A stretch of 64,000 nt of DNA from Sinanaerobacter sp. ZZT-01 (GCF_035621135.1 NZ_CP141728.1:682001-746000), one strand, 5' to 3'. Counted from the first letter of the stretch, positions 16,627 to 27,197 are shown. The notes: generated from the sequence alone by a model not told the origin. Translations and numbers: made by a program.

Positions 16627-19599
16627 TTATTTACCCTCTCCTTGATCAATAAGCATCGTAACGATGCTCTTATTTAGCATAGTTGCAACTTCACTACGAG
16701 TTGCGAAGCCATCCGGATCTAAGGCACCGTCTGGTCGTCCAATTAGAATATCATTATCTGTCATCCAATGTAGTGCATCTTTAGATGTGGTGACATCTGC
16801 ACCGCTGTATTTAGCAAACTTGTAAAGCATAACTGCCAATTCTTCTCTCGTCACATCCGATTCCGGATGAAACGTCCCGATGCTTTTTTCTTCTGCAATA
16901 TCATTTTCAATTGCCCACGCTACAGATTTGTCATACCACTTTTGCTTTTTATAATCAGAAGTTACTGGTTTATTATCATCTAAACGATGTAATACTGCTG
17001 CGAGCATCCCTTTGGTCATATTCTCATTTGGAGCAAATTTTCTTTTTCCTACTCCGGCAAATATTTCTCTAGCGGAAGCTTTCTGTATTTCTTTCTTCGC
17101 CCAATGGCGGTTGATGTCTACGAAGTCCTTATCGTTGTCGATAAATTCAAACTCTGCATCCTTACTAATTTTGACATATAATTTCCCGTCTATCATGGTC
17201 TGAAAGGATGGAATAGTATTATCTAACAGATTTCTGGCCACTTTTCCCTCCGGCACAGGAACCACCAAGTACATCTCCGGATGTAGCTCGCTAACCGTTA
17301 CTTTAATGGTCCCATTCCCCGCAGAGATGATCGCATCTTTTGCATCATCAGGCTCTTTGGCTTTAATGTATGGGCCATCTTTATTTTCTTCTTTCCCGGA
17401 GCTGCGGCTATTTCGATTTACTGTAATATCAAAGGTTGATGCAAATTCTTTATAATGCACTGTTATAGTTTGATTTCCTGCTTCATCTGGCTTATATCCC
17501 TTAATTGTTAATTCTTCCGATGGCACCGGAGATTTCGTTCCGTTGTCATAGATTACATTTACTTTGATGTCTCCTGAGTTAATTAACTCACCCATAGTAT
17601 AGCTATTTTTGGATTCCGGCAGAATCTCAATGCCAATGGCTTGCTTTTTTCGTACGGTAACAGGCTGCTGACAGGTGACTACTTCACCATTTTCGGTATA
17701 GGAAATGGTCACACTTTCTTGCCCAAATTTCAGATTTGTTCCGTCAGAAGAGGAAAGCTCCTTAGCAATGTCGGTTGTGTGGTTATTGTATGTAATTTTT
17801 ACTTCAATTCCTTCAAACTGAAAGGATTGTTCTTCAATATAATCCATCTTATTTGGAGGTTTTACAATTTCCAAACTCACCGGGGACTTCGCTAGAACTT
17901 TAATTGGAAATGTGGTACTCAATCCACCATAGGACACCGTTACCTCTTGAGATCCTACCAATGAACCATAGTGATCAATGGTCGCCTCGGTTAGTGGAAT
18001 GCTAGTCATATACCCGCCTTCCATATCCAATGTTAGTTCCCCACCGGTTAAGTCTATATTTACTAACCCTTCAAGGTAATCCGTTGTATTTGGGAGTTTG
18101 CTCACCCGAATGCGATTAACTTTGGCTACAATCACCATAAATGTAGTGCTCTTATCCTCATAGGCTACGGTAATGGTTTGCTCTCCTAAGATGGTATTAT
18201 CAAAACCACTCATCATAGTAAGTTCCATCGGCATCTCTTTTTCTGTACCATTATCATAATGGAGTAAGAGATTCCCTCCAGATATATCTAAGTGATCTCG
18301 ATTTGATACATAGATTGTCTTTTTTGGCAAGCTCTTCACTTCAATGGACACCAGCTGTTTTTTGCGTACAGTTACAGGCTGCTGACAAATTACGGTGGCT
18401 TCGTTTTCCGTATAGGACACGGTCACAAAGCTTTGTCCTAACGTCAAGCTGTCTCCATCTGTAATAATAAAATTGTCTACCATTGCTTCTGTGAGATTAT
18501 CATAGTATGCTTTCACCGTCATTCCCTCAGATTCAAACGGTAATTCTTCGATATACTCTGTTTTTTTCGGTGGAGCAATGATTTCTATACGCACCGGTGA
18601 TTTGGCTTTTACCTTTGCCTGGTAAGTCGTCGTAAAGCCTTTATATGTAACTTCTATATTAATATCACCAATGGCAGTTCCATGTGAGCCTACTGTCGCA
18701 TCCGTAAGAGGTATAACACTTATGGTGCCATCCTCATATTTCAGTGTCAGTTCTCCACCCTCTAAGTCTATATTGACTAATTCTTCGAGATATTCTAGTT
18801 TGTCCGGTAATTTCGTAATCTCTATCTCAGTGAGCTTTGCTACTGTAATCGGAACATCGGCATAAGCTGTACCACCATTTTCAGAAAATGTGACGCGAAT
18901 ACTGGTTACCGAAGGATCCAAATTTGTTTTCTTAGAAAGCGTATAACCTGTTACTTCCTCTTGATGACCATCTGCATAGATGGCTTGTACAACCATACCT
19001 TCCGGATTAAAGTCCTCATATTCTTTATAGCTGATTTTGTTTGGCTGCTTAAGAATCGTAAGATTAGTTAGTTTTGGATATTCAGTTACCGTTTTTGTTG
19101 CTGTGCCAGAGTAATTCTGTTGCCATACTCTTGTGTCTGATGCTGGGATATATCCTTGTCCCTCATACATACCACACTTAAATACTTTCCCCTGGTTAAG
19201 ACAACTGTCTTTTTTACAGTTGACGCAGTAACCAGCCCCGTGCCCATGACCGTAGGTGGTAGTATACCCACACTTCCAACACACATAATTATATGTCTCG
19301 CAACTGCTAGTATGCACATGCCCTGGACTCCCTGGGTTATAGCTTCCACTTTTCAAAAAACTAGCTCCATTTTTGTCAAGTGATCCTTTATATCCATCTG
19401 CATCTGTATATTCCATCTTTTGATCAAAACTATTGTTAGAGCTTGTTTTTGAGTCAGTAACCGCCTTACTTAAAACTTTGTCAACACTATACCCATACGC
19501 TGTACTACGATCAAAATCTAAAACAGTCATCGCCTGTGCTCCTACTGCTACTAGCACTGCTAATAAGACGACTCTTATCCCATATTTTTTGTTTTCCAA
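16627..19599 (-). CDS. Large surface protein with repeated Ig-like domains and C-terminal SLH domains
   Basis: A ~990-residue exported protein. The N-terminal signal/anchor (VVLLAVLVAVGAQAMTVL) is followed by a Cys/His cluster (YNYVCWKCGYTTTYGHGHGAGYC). About seven bacterial Ig-like (Big_3-like) repeats come next, each with a YxExxxFxxEGMxVxxxYxDG pattern and a TVxYxE core. The C-terminus has SLH repeats (FVDINRHWAKKEIQKASAREIFAGVG; WAIENDIAEEKSIGTFHPESDVTREELAVMLYKF; WMTDNDILIGRPDGALDP). The TTG at 19599 is preferred because GGGGAGGAAG lies before it. A wall-anchored adhesin for the pilus or mating contact is likely. Confidence 0.8.
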   Translation of the reverse strand: MENKKYGIRVVLLAVLVAVGAQAMTVLDFDRSTAYGYSVDKVLSKAVTDSKTSSNNSFDQKMEYTDADGYKGSLDKNGASFLKSGSYNPGSPGHVHTSSCETYNYVCWKCGYTTTYGHGHGAGYCVNCKKDSCLNQGKVFKCGMYEGQGYIPASDTRVWQQNYSGTATKTVTEYPKLTNLTILKQPNKISYKEYEDFNPEGMVVQAIYADGHQEEVTGYTLSKKTNLDPSVTSIRVTFSENGGTAYADVPITVAKLTEIEITKLPDKLEYLEELVNIDLEGGELTLKYEDGTISVIPLTDATVGSHGTAIGDINIEVTYKGFTTTYQAKVKAKSPVRIEIIAPPKKTEYIEELPFESEGMTVKAYYDNLTEAMVDNFIITDGDSLTLGQSFVTVSYTENEATVICQQPVTVRKKQLVSIEVKSLPKKTIYVSNRDHLDISGGNLLLHYDNGTEKEMPMELTMMSGFDNTILGEQTITVAYEDKSTTFMVIVAKVNRIRVSKLPNTTDYLEGLVNIDLTGGELTLDMEGGYMTSIPLTEATIDHYGSLVGSQEVTVSYGGLSTTFPIKVLAKSPVSLEIVKPPNKMDYIEEQSFQFEGIEVKITYNNHTTDIAKELSSSDGTNLKFGQESVTISYTENGEVVTCQQPVTVRKKQAIGIEILPESKNSYTMGELINSGDIKVNVIYDNGTKSPVPSEELTIKGYKPDEAGNQTITVHYKEFASTFDITVNRNSRSSGKEENKDGPYIKAKEPDDAKDAIISAGNGTIKVTVSELHPEMYLVVPVPEGKVARNLLDNTIPSFQTMIDGKLYVKISKDAEFEFIDNDKDFVDINRHWAKKEIQKASAREIFAGVGKRKFAPNENMTKGMLAAVLHRLDDNKPVTSDYKKQKWYDKSVAWAIENDIAEEKSIGTFHPESDVTREELAVMLYKFAKYSGADVTTSKDALHWMTDNDILIGRPDGALDPDGFATRSEVATMLNKSIVTMLIDQGEGK

Positions 19600-19616
19600 T
19601 GTACTTCTTCCTCCCC

Positions 19617-20663
19617 TCAATAATTAAATAAAAAAGAAAAGACTGATTTCTTCTCTCCTTTCACTTTTTCTCTATTTTGCTCGATTCCTAACCACATAAG
19701 TAAGATTTCTAATGCAGTATCTGTGGAGCTGCAAAAATTCAAATTATATTGTTTGGCAATCCGATCCGTTAATCCTCGGATTAAAAATATAAAAGTTTCC
19801 AAATCATCAAATACCGGATTATTTATGAAATAATTTAATTTCCCTACATTCCATTCATCAGAAAATCCAACTGCAATTTTATAATTGCAACGAAAAAATT
19901 CTTCAATCTCGTATTCCTTATCCGCTAATCGTTCCGTTTTTCTTTGCCCTGTTGGTGAAAGTTCAAACAAATTACCAAAGTCTAAAAGAATGAACTGACA
20001 ACCACTTTTGTAAGCTGCCAAAACTTCTATCTTTTTATCTGCTAATTGCGGAATGATGTAAGTAGCTTTTTTCTTCTTTTTATCAAGATAATGTAAATCT
20101 GTCTTGTCATCCATGGATATTACCACTACTTCAAAGCCTTGGCTCTGAAGTTCTTCTGCTATGGTGACCGCCGATGTTGTTGCACCCGCACCATGGGCTA
20201 GATTAAAAATACCAATAGTAACAGCACCTATAAGTCTAGTGTTATTACTATTAGTTGTTTCCTGTGGTGTAAAGTAATTATTACTTAAAATATTCCAATC
20301 AAAGGTTTCTGGATATTCTTTGATATAGCTTTGAATTGACTCTAACTGATTGAATGTGACAAACGCATTTACTTCTAGCCCAACTAATTGAGCAATCAAT
20401 TTCCGCTGCTCAAAATCCTTTATCAATGCAATAATTTTAGGTCTATCTCTATCAAAATCCTTCTCATGAATAAAAGCCGCTGCTTGAATAGCTTTTTTCT
20501 CGGATAGAAGTGTATTTATTAGAACAAAATCATAGTTTTCATATGATATGACATCTTGAATTAAATTCAAATCCTCTACCGACTCTAAATGATGTATCTC
20601 TGTAAAATCTGAAATCATTTTTTCTATTTCTTTATTACCTACAGCCATAAGTATACTTGCCAA
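19617..20663 (-). CDS. CpaE-like protein with degenerate P-loop
   Basis: A 348-residue protein with an N-terminal receiver-like region and a ParA/CpaE-like domain. The P-loop position reads FNLAHGAGATTSAVTIAEEL, where the Lys is replaced (GAGATTS). The fold core QFILLDFGNL is kept. ATP binding may be lost. It lies between the peptidase of the conjugation operon and the SLH gene, linking the two modules. It may be a localisation scaffold. Confidence 0.6.
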   Translation of the reverse strand: MASILMAVGNKEIEKMISDFTEIHHLESVEDLNLIQDVISYENYDFVLINTLLSEKKAIQAAAFIHEKDFDRDRPKIIALIKDFEQRKLIAQLVGLEVNAFVTFNQLESIQSYIKEYPETFDWNILSNNYFTPQETTNSNNTRLIGAVTIGIFNLAHGAGATTSAVTIAEELQSQGFEVVVISMDDKTDLHYLDKKKKKATYIIPQLADKKIEVLAAYKSGCQFILLDFGNLFELSPTGQRKTERLADKEYEIEEFFRCNYKIAVGFSDEWNVGKLNYFINNPVFDDLETFIFLIRGLTDRIAKQYNLNFCSSTDTALEILLMWLGIEQNREKVKGEKKSVFSFLFNY

Positions 20664-20678
20664 ATCATTTCCTCCCTT

Positions 20679-21746
20679 CTATTGAATTACTGAAAGCGGA
20701 TCTATTAGCACACCGTTATAGGTGATCTCAATATGTAAATGTGGTCCGGTTCCAATTCCTGTATTTCCTACACCACCGATGACAGTCCCAAGCTTTACTT
20801 CATCTCCTACTTCCACTTTGGCCGCAGATAAATGCTGGTACCGGGAGATCCAAATGTCATCGCCAATCTTATGCTGCACCTTGATATTGATTCCACGTTC
20901 GCCTCCAGATAGATTAACATAAATAACGGTTCCGTCTTCAATTGCAATCACCGGCGATCCCATAGCATTACTTCCGCTAATGTCCACACCGTTATGCGCA
21001 CGTTTAATACCAAGAACTGGATGCACCCTTACAGATGCAAATTTGGATGTCACAGTATGAAGCTCTGGTGTCGGCCATGCAAAATACCCCCCTTCCGTTG
21101 TGTCAATGTAATCCGGCAAATCATAAAGATCACCAAACATCTCATCTAAGATTCCCGCTGTCATTAACATGTCAACCCATTCAATCTGATCTTCATCAAA
21201 TTCCTTTTCGATAATCAGCTCATCCAAATCTTTATTTGAAAACTGGATAATCCACTTTACATCGCTGCTGCCACTCTCAGATACTCGTTTTCCCGCATCC
21301 AGGATAGTACGAATATCGCTCTCAGTTGGAATAGTTAGCCAAGAGCAAATTGAAGAAGGTGACACCAAGTCGCCGCTTTGTACTTCCTTCCAATAACCAC
21401 CATCATCCGTTTCAACCCAAATCCATTTTTCAAAGTGCAGCTTTAGAAAATCGACCGCAGATAAGAATGGATCTACATCCTCTAAGTCATTGTCAAATCG
21501 AACGGTATCATAAACAAGAAGCTCCTGCCAAGTACAGCCCACAAGCTCTGCTGCCACCTTATAATCGTCCACCATACCATCTGCGATTGAAGGCATTACA
21601 CTAGCCATTGAAATAAATAGCATTGTTAGAATAAGGAAAATCATAATAAAAGGCATTGTAATCGCAAGCAATGCCCTTCTAAGTTTTCTGTTTTTTCTTC
21701 TTTTGGGCTGTTTTTTATACTCTTGGTAACTCTTTCTTTCATTCAT
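20679..21746 (-). CDS. Membrane-anchored M23 peptidase of the conjugation operon
   Basis: A 355-residue protein: basic cytoplasmic N-terminus, one membrane helix (ALLAITMPFIMIFLILTMLFI), an exported helical region, and a C-terminal LytM/M23 domain. The zinc ligands are in HNGVDISG and HLHIEI, with QHL between. It hydrolyses peptidoglycan cross-bridges to open the wall for the transfer channel, the role of TcpG/TcpI or Orf14-type enzymes. It overlaps the TcpH-like gene by 8 bases. Confidence 0.85.
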   Translation of the reverse strand: MNERKSYQEYKKQPKRRKNRKLRRALLAITMPFIMIFLILTMLFISMASVMPSIADGMVDDYKVAAELVGCTWQELLVYDTVRFDNDLEDVDPFLSAVDFLKLHFEKWIWVETDDGGYWKEVQSGDLVSPSSICSWLTIPTESDIRTILDAGKRVSESGSSDVKWIIQFSNKDLDELIIEKEFDEDQIEWVDMLMTAGILDEMFGDLYDLPDYIDTTEGGYFAWPTPELHTVTSKFASVRVHPVLGIKRAHNGVDISGSNAMGSPVIAIEDGTVIYVNLSGGERGINIKVQHKIGDDIWISRYQHLSAAKVEVGDEVKLGTVIGGVGNTGIGTGPHLHIEITYNGVLIDPLSVIQ

Positions 21747-23841
21747 TGTTTACCTCGTTTTTACGCATTTTCTGAGTAGTTGTAGAGTTATCTGCTTTGG
21801 CTGTACGTTTTCTTTTCTCTTTTTCCAGCTCTTTTAATACTTCCGCATAGCTTGCCTTTCTTTTTGTATTCGAATCTCTTTTTTCTTTTGATGTAAAGTT
21901 AGAAAAATTATATTCGTCAACAAAATTTTTACCATATTTCTTTGCTGCAGCTTCGTAACAATCCTCACCCATCTCATCACCAAAATTAGCTTTAAAAAAT
22001 GCGATTCCCATTTGCTCCTTTGATTTTTCATTCATAATTATATTCCCAGCGGGAGATTTTATATGTTCTCTTATTGCTCCTAAATTGGTTGGCCGCTTTA
22101 CTTCTTTTTTCTTATCCCAATAAATTGCCTGGCCATCTGCTACCACATTTTTAATATTTCCACCCTGCATTTCTGTACTTCGTAAGATATGAGCAACCGC
22201 AGAAACATCTCGTTGATCGAAATGATCGCCGCCTGATTTTCGTATTGAATCAGTACGTTTTACAAAATTACCGTATTCCACGTCATCCTGTTTTCTGTCG
22301 GCATTATCCTCGGTTTTTTCTTTAGATATTTCATATTGTTTTTGAAGTAATTCCTCCGCTTGACGAAAATATCTTCCCATGTCGTTAACTGCCGTTGTCA
22401 TGTTTTCGGATGAATCTCTCATACTGTCACTGATTCGATTGATATTCGGTGTTTCGACTCCACCAAACCGGCTGCCCACAGTTTCGGTCCTCATTTTTCC
22501 GGTTGATTCTGGGATTCGCGTCTCAGACTGCTCATCGACAGTCTGATTATGCATTTTACGCCACATCTGTCTTGAACTATTCACCGCGTTAAAATCCTGA
22601 TCCAAAGCTTTATTCATACTTTGGGGCATCTGTACACTGTTATTTGATTGAAAACTAGAAAACAGATTAAGCAATCGAAACCGTTCGAACCAAATGGATG
22701 CTACGATAACTAGGATTAAAAATATACTTGTAATCAACCCATATTCATCGCTAAACTTGTAAATTACCTCCATAAAAACAAGAGTCATACTGAGGAAAAA
22801 AACAACCAAAATACGAACGAAAGAAATGCTTATGATACGACCACCCCATCGTTTCACTAGTGGTAATCCAAAATTGGGAAGCAAAGCCACAAGAAATACG
22901 AAAATGCCAAGGAGCAAATAAACTAATACCAGAAACTGATACCCAATAATTAAAACGGAAAATACCATTAAAATAATCATAAGAAGAAGAGTAAACATCA
23001 ACAAAATAATGGCTGTAACTAACCTTCCTACTTGATACCCAAAGGATTTTGAAAAAAGCTGATCAGATTTCGCTAATTTTTCTACAGCATCCTTTCTTTG
23101 TTCTGAATCCGGTGTTAATTTTAATATTTCTGCTTCATGGCGTTCTGCCATCTTTACACTACCAAACTCCAATACCTGCCATGGCTGATGAACAAGTAGA
23201 TTCCAGCAAAGACTCGCAGCCTTGCCTTTTGCTTCTCCCGTCTTCCCTCCTACTGTTTCTTTATATGGTCCTTCCATGACAGTTTCGCAAACACCGCTTG
23301 TTACGGTATCGACACCCTCAAGAAGCTTAATTGGATAAGCATAAAATGCAAATGCCAGCATTATGATAAAGACCAAAGCAACCATACTTGAAAAAGCCTG
23401 TGCCGTTCGATTTTGCATCATTTTTAAAAGCAATAAAAAAGCGGCAAATACAATCCCGATTGCCGCAAATGTGTCCCACATTGAGCCACGCATTGCTATG
23501 ATAAACGGCTCTAAAAACCCTCCAAGCATCACCGCTATGTTACTGGATAATGAGAATGAAAATAAGGAAATTGTGACCTTTGCCAGCAAGACTTGAATGG
23601 CAAATAAGATATTTGAAAACAAATCACAAATAACGCTTCCAATGTTTTTAAATACACTCATTTTTTCCGTATCCAGCTGGTAGTTGTCTCGATAATTTAT
23701 AAAATAATCTTCATTGCTTTCCGCTGCTGTTTCATCAATGTTTTTATAAAGATCACTGTCTGCCGCAAAGATGACCGCCGAAGAACACACTAAGATCAGG
23801 ATCGCAATGCAGGTCAGGATTAATATAATTCGTTTTTTCAT
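21739..23841 (-). CDS. Polytopic conjugation channel protein (TcpH/VirB6-like)
   Basis: A 700-residue protein. It has a signal-like N-terminus (ILILTCIAILILVCSSAVIFAADSD), about seven further membrane segments up to residue ~400, then a long hydrophilic cytoplasmic tail. This size and layout fit the TcpH/Orf15 family, the core membrane channel of Tn916/pCW3-type systems. It lies between the VirB4-like ATPase and the M23 peptidase, as in those loci. Confidence 0.8.
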   Translation of the reverse strand: MKKRIILILTCIAILILVCSSAVIFAADSDLYKNIDETAAESNEDYFINYRDNYQLDTEKMSVFKNIGSVICDLFSNILFAIQVLLAKVTISLFSFSLSSNIAVMLGGFLEPFIIAMRGSMWDTFAAIGIVFAAFLLLLKMMQNRTAQAFSSMVALVFIIMLAFAFYAYPIKLLEGVDTVTSGVCETVMEGPYKETVGGKTGEAKGKAASLCWNLLVHQPWQVLEFGSVKMAERHEAEILKLTPDSEQRKDAVEKLAKSDQLFSKSFGYQVGRLVTAIILLMFTLLLMIILMVFSVLIIGYQFLVLVYLLLGIFVFLVALLPNFGLPLVKRWGGRIISISFVRILVVFFLSMTLVFMEVIYKFSDEYGLITSIFLILVIVASIWFERFRLLNLFSSFQSNNSVQMPQSMNKALDQDFNAVNSSRQMWRKMHNQTVDEQSETRIPESTGKMRTETVGSRFGGVETPNINRISDSMRDSSENMTTAVNDMGRYFRQAEELLQKQYEISKEKTEDNADRKQDDVEYGNFVKRTDSIRKSGGDHFDQRDVSAVAHILRSTEMQGGNIKNVVADGQAIYWDKKKEVKRPTNLGAIREHIKSPAGNIIMNEKSKEQMGIAFFKANFGDEMGEDCYEAAAKKYGKNFVDEYNFSNFTSKEKRDSNTKRKASYAEVLKELEKEKRKRTAKADNSTTTQKMRKNEVNNE

Positions 23842-23855
23842 ACCTCCTCACTCCT

Positions 23856-26324
23856 TCATGCTGCGTTTCCCGCATTTGGTGTTGTATTAAACGCATCAAT
23901 CAGATGCTCGTAAACCGCATCAAATGTCAGGATACCGACACGTCCATCTAAATCTTGGAACAGACACTGTCCATTTCCTAAATTCATTACAGTCTTTATG
24001 TTATCATCAGTTTCCTCTAAATCTAAGAAACTCAACACTCGTTTGATCTCATTAATTTCCGTTGTTTTAAAACAGAACTTATAGGTAATGGCATTTTTAA
24101 TTCCATCACCCTTCAAATCAGTTACAGAATGGCCGATAAAGATACACCCGGCATTGAGAGAACGTCCCATTCTCGCAAGCGCATTCATCAGCTTAATTCC
24201 CATCTGTGTGGACGACAATGCCCACGACTCATCAAATAAAACCAACTTAAAAATACTCTTGTCAGACATTGCAAACTTCTTTGCAAAGCTTGCAATCGGA
24301 AGCATAAGCACAGAAGATAAGATTTCTTCTTGGGTATAATCTTCCTTTGGTGTACTTGGATCCGGCATTTGTAAATTTTGTATCTGTAAGATATTGAGCC
24401 GATTTTTAAAGCTCAATCCCTTTTCCTTTCCGGTTCCAAACAAAAGTTTTGCCATCCCCGCTTCTCGAATAATGGAAATTTTTCTTGCCAATAAGCTTGC
24501 TGTTTCTTTCAGCTCATCTGTTTCTGGAAAATTCCTTAAGTATTCGGCTAATCCAGACATACACGGATTTTCATTTTCCTTTACCCATTTGATTGCTTCC
24601 AGTAAAACTGTATATTCTTTATCTTTCGGCTGTATTTTAAAGAGTTCACAGATAATGTTTTGTGCAAGCTCTCCGGCTTCCGACATATTGTCTCGATAGA
24701 TCAGGAAAGGATCTAGTTTCCCAACATCTTCCTCACCCACAGAAAGCGTAATAATGCTAATGAATTCCGAAAGCTCCGGAAGATCATAAATCCAGTTCGA
24801 ACGTTCTCCCTTTGGATCGAAAATTAACGCTGCTCCTCCGTAAAGAACATTTAGGTACGCTAACAGGTTCGCATTAAAGGATTTACCACCGCCTAAAGTA
24901 CCGAGTAGTGCTGCTGATGCGGAACGGTTTAAAAGACAGGCTCTAGCCATATTTAAAAAGACCTGATGCATATTTACACCCGTTGTTCCAATAAAAGGCC
25001 CTTCCGTATCTCCTAGCATCCTTGTAGCAGCAAACATGGAACCGGCTACTGTCTGCGGCGGCAACGGCAATACATAATCGGATACATAACGACCAGCTCC
25101 CGGAATAAATTCCATGAAAAGCTTAAATTGGTCGGTCATAGGCCGTTCTATCATAAAATTAGCATCCTCATAACGCTGCTTGATAAAAGTAGCCTTATCT
25201 TCTAAAATATTTGCATCTTCGTTAGCAATACAAATAGCAATAGATACTTCCGTCAAAGGATCTCTTGCTTTTTTTAATTCTGACTCCAATTCATCCGTAC
25301 TTTGTGATGCTTCAAACAAATCGTCCGGCACACTGTCGTTTTCTGCTACATGCTCTATCTGACTTTTAATTTCCCGCCGTTTTCCAGAAATCTTACGAAT
25401 GGATTCTCGAAACTCTACGGTCTTAATGTGCATGCAAACCTCGCATGCTACCGAATAGTCTTGCAAAATCAACAGCCATTCACTCCCGGGAAAAACGAGT
25501 CCATCCGGTATATGCGCCATCGTGAGAAATGTCTGATAAGAAACCTTACCGTCACTGTTTGTTACTTTGACATATTTATATGACGGCTCAATCATTCCTT
25601 CTGTTAAGGTTAAAATATCTCGTTTTAAAGGACGAATCGCTTTTTCACCATCCTTAATCACAATTTGTTTTTTAGGTTTCCAACCGGTTCCATCTTTATT
25701 TTTTCTTAAGGATACGGATTCAGAAATACCACGGCGCAGCATTCGCTTGATTAGCCATTGCGTCGTTGCTGCATCTGTCTTTATAAGCCCAAGTCGCTTA
25801 TTTTCTTCTCGATACCAAGCTTCTGCCGCTTCTTCAAATGATTTTTTTTCACTGAGTAAGATTTCTCTTCGCTCTACTCCTAGAAACTCCTCCAATGTTT
25901 TTATCGGTCTTTTAAAGAGCTGATCTACCATCTCGCCCATCGTTGGACGTTTGGATATTTTAACAACGACATATACCTCGTAATCATTACTGCTCCCATT
26001 CAATTCTGTCATTTCATCTAAATATATTTGTGTTCCAACTGCATGCTCCTTTGCAGCATCATACAGCGGATCCTTCTTAGATAAAGAATTGATAAGATTT
26101 GCATAGTGCTTTTTCGTATCCTGTGCAACCGGAATCATCAATATTTTTGCTTCTGAACCAACATTAGCAATGAATCTTGTTAATCGATTCAGCATATTAA
26201 TTTTACGTTCTGTCGATAAAAAATCATAATTGAAGCATTTGACTTTGTAGCAGGCCCAGCAATCTTTGTTCTGCTCGTTAAAAATCATGTTGTCTTCATA
26301 GTATTTTATTGGGAATTGATACAT
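23856..26324 (-). CDS. tcpF: VirB4-like conjugation ATPase (TcpF-type)
   Basis: An 822-residue cytoplasmic ATPase. Walker A is GTLGGGKSFNANL (roughly mid-protein), Walker B is KLVLFDESWAL, and GAALIFDPKGERSNW is the region after the first strand. It powers substrate and pilin movement through the channel. It overlaps tcpE by 19 bases. Confidence 0.88.
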   Translation of the reverse strand: MYQFPIKYYEDNMIFNEQNKDCWACYKVKCFNYDFLSTERKINMLNRLTRFIANVGSEAKILMIPVAQDTKKHYANLINSLSKKDPLYDAAKEHAVGTQIYLDEMTELNGSSNDYEVYVVVKISKRPTMGEMVDQLFKRPIKTLEEFLGVERREILLSEKKSFEEAAEAWYREENKRLGLIKTDAATTQWLIKRMLRRGISESVSLRKNKDGTGWKPKKQIVIKDGEKAIRPLKRDILTLTEGMIEPSYKYVKVTNSDGKVSYQTFLTMAHIPDGLVFPGSEWLLILQDYSVACEVCMHIKTVEFRESIRKISGKRREIKSQIEHVAENDSVPDDLFEASQSTDELESELKKARDPLTEVSIAICIANEDANILEDKATFIKQRYEDANFMIERPMTDQFKLFMEFIPGAGRYVSDYVLPLPPQTVAGSMFAATRMLGDTEGPFIGTTGVNMHQVFLNMARACLLNRSASAALLGTLGGGKSFNANLLAYLNVLYGGAALIFDPKGERSNWIYDLPELSEFISIITLSVGEEDVGKLDPFLIYRDNMSEAGELAQNIICELFKIQPKDKEYTVLLEAIKWVKENENPCMSGLAEYLRNFPETDELKETASLLARKISIIREAGMAKLLFGTGKEKGLSFKNRLNILQIQNLQMPDPSTPKEDYTQEEILSSVLMLPIASFAKKFAMSDKSIFKLVLFDESWALSSTQMGIKLMNALARMGRSLNAGCIFIGHSVTDLKGDGIKNAITYKFCFKTTEINEIKRVLSFLDLEETDDNIKTVMNLGNGQCLFQDLDGRVGILTFDAVYEHLIDAFNTTPNAGNAA

Positions 26325-26773
26325 CTCTGCTTCCCCTTTCTGCTTTTCTTAGATTTTCTTTCAAACACTAATTCTTCCGTCAAATTGATGATTTCAGGAG
26401 TACGAAAAACCACAGGAGAAAATTTCCCCTGTGGGTATGTTTTTGCTGCTTGAAATCGAGCAATTTTCTTTGGCAACCCTATGTAGTCCAGATAACCAAT
26501 CAAGAACATATGTGGCAATTTCCCATCGAATTTTTTCTTGGTTAGGAATTTCATAAGTCCATAAGGTATTACCAAATATCTTATGAAAAACGGAATTGCA
26601 TTTAAAAACGGGAGCACCTTAAGAAGTAATAGTGTAAATAGAAATCCTATCACTAAATAGATCAGTTCGTCCGGATTAATTGGAAACGGAAGCCGTATGT
26701 TGTCAATTGCATAGACCTTTCGTTCGAACTTCCAAGCTTTATTATACGTTCGCAGTAATAGCTTATCTTCCAT
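26306..26773 (-). CDS. tcpE: Conjugation protein TcpE family
   Basis: A 155-residue protein: N-terminal RTYNKAWKFERKVYAI, then two membrane segments (ELIYLVIGFLFTLLLLKVLPFL; IPFFIRYLVIPYGLMKFL) and a basic tail. This is the TcpE family pattern (Orf17 of Tn916). It supports assembly of the transfer complex. Confidence 0.82.
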   Translation of the reverse strand: MEDKLLLRTYNKAWKFERKVYAIDNIRLPFPINPDELIYLVIGFLFTLLLLKVLPFLNAIPFFIRYLVIPYGLMKFLTKKKFDGKLPHMFLIGYLDYIGLPKKIARFQAAKTYPQGKFSPVVFRTPEIINLTEELVFERKSKKSRKGKQRCINSQ

Positions 26774-26787
26774 ATGACATCACCCTT

Positions 26788-27108
26788 TTATTTAAAAATA
26801 ATATTAAACATTGCTTCTCCAATTGAGGATAACTTCTCCGGATTTTTAATCACAACCAGTATCATACTTCCGATTAATACAAAGATTCCGCAAGGTATCC
26901 ATGCTTTTTTAATGAGGTACTTCACAGCCATAAATGCGACGATAGCCAATGCCACCCACCATATCTGTCCCATCGCCCATTCACCGAAATTTTGACCAAC
27001 GCTAGTTGCATCGGCAAATACGGTTGCAGTTGATGCAATCACTGTTAAAACGACTAATTCTGCTGTTCTAAATGCACTTTTTTTCTTTTCATTCAATGTA
27101 TGTTTCAT
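26788..27108 (-). CDS. tcpD: TcpD-like small membrane protein
   Basis: A 106-residue protein with a signal-like first helix (AELVVLTVIASTATVFADATS) and two more hydrophobic helices separated by LIKKAWIPC. It occupies the tcpD position between tcpC and tcpE. It may be the pilin-like (VirB2-like) subunit. Confidence 0.7.
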   Translation of the reverse strand: MKHTLNEKKKSAFRTAELVVLTVIASTATVFADATSVGQNFGEWAMGQIWWVALAIVAFMAVKYLIKKAWIPCGIFVLIGSMILVVIKNPEKLSSIGEAMFNIIFK

Positions 27109-27197
27109 TCTTTTCCTCCATAACAGGTTGATTCTAAAACGATCAACCGCCTAAACACTTAAAATATAGTTATATATCAGCTATTCCGCAGATAGTA

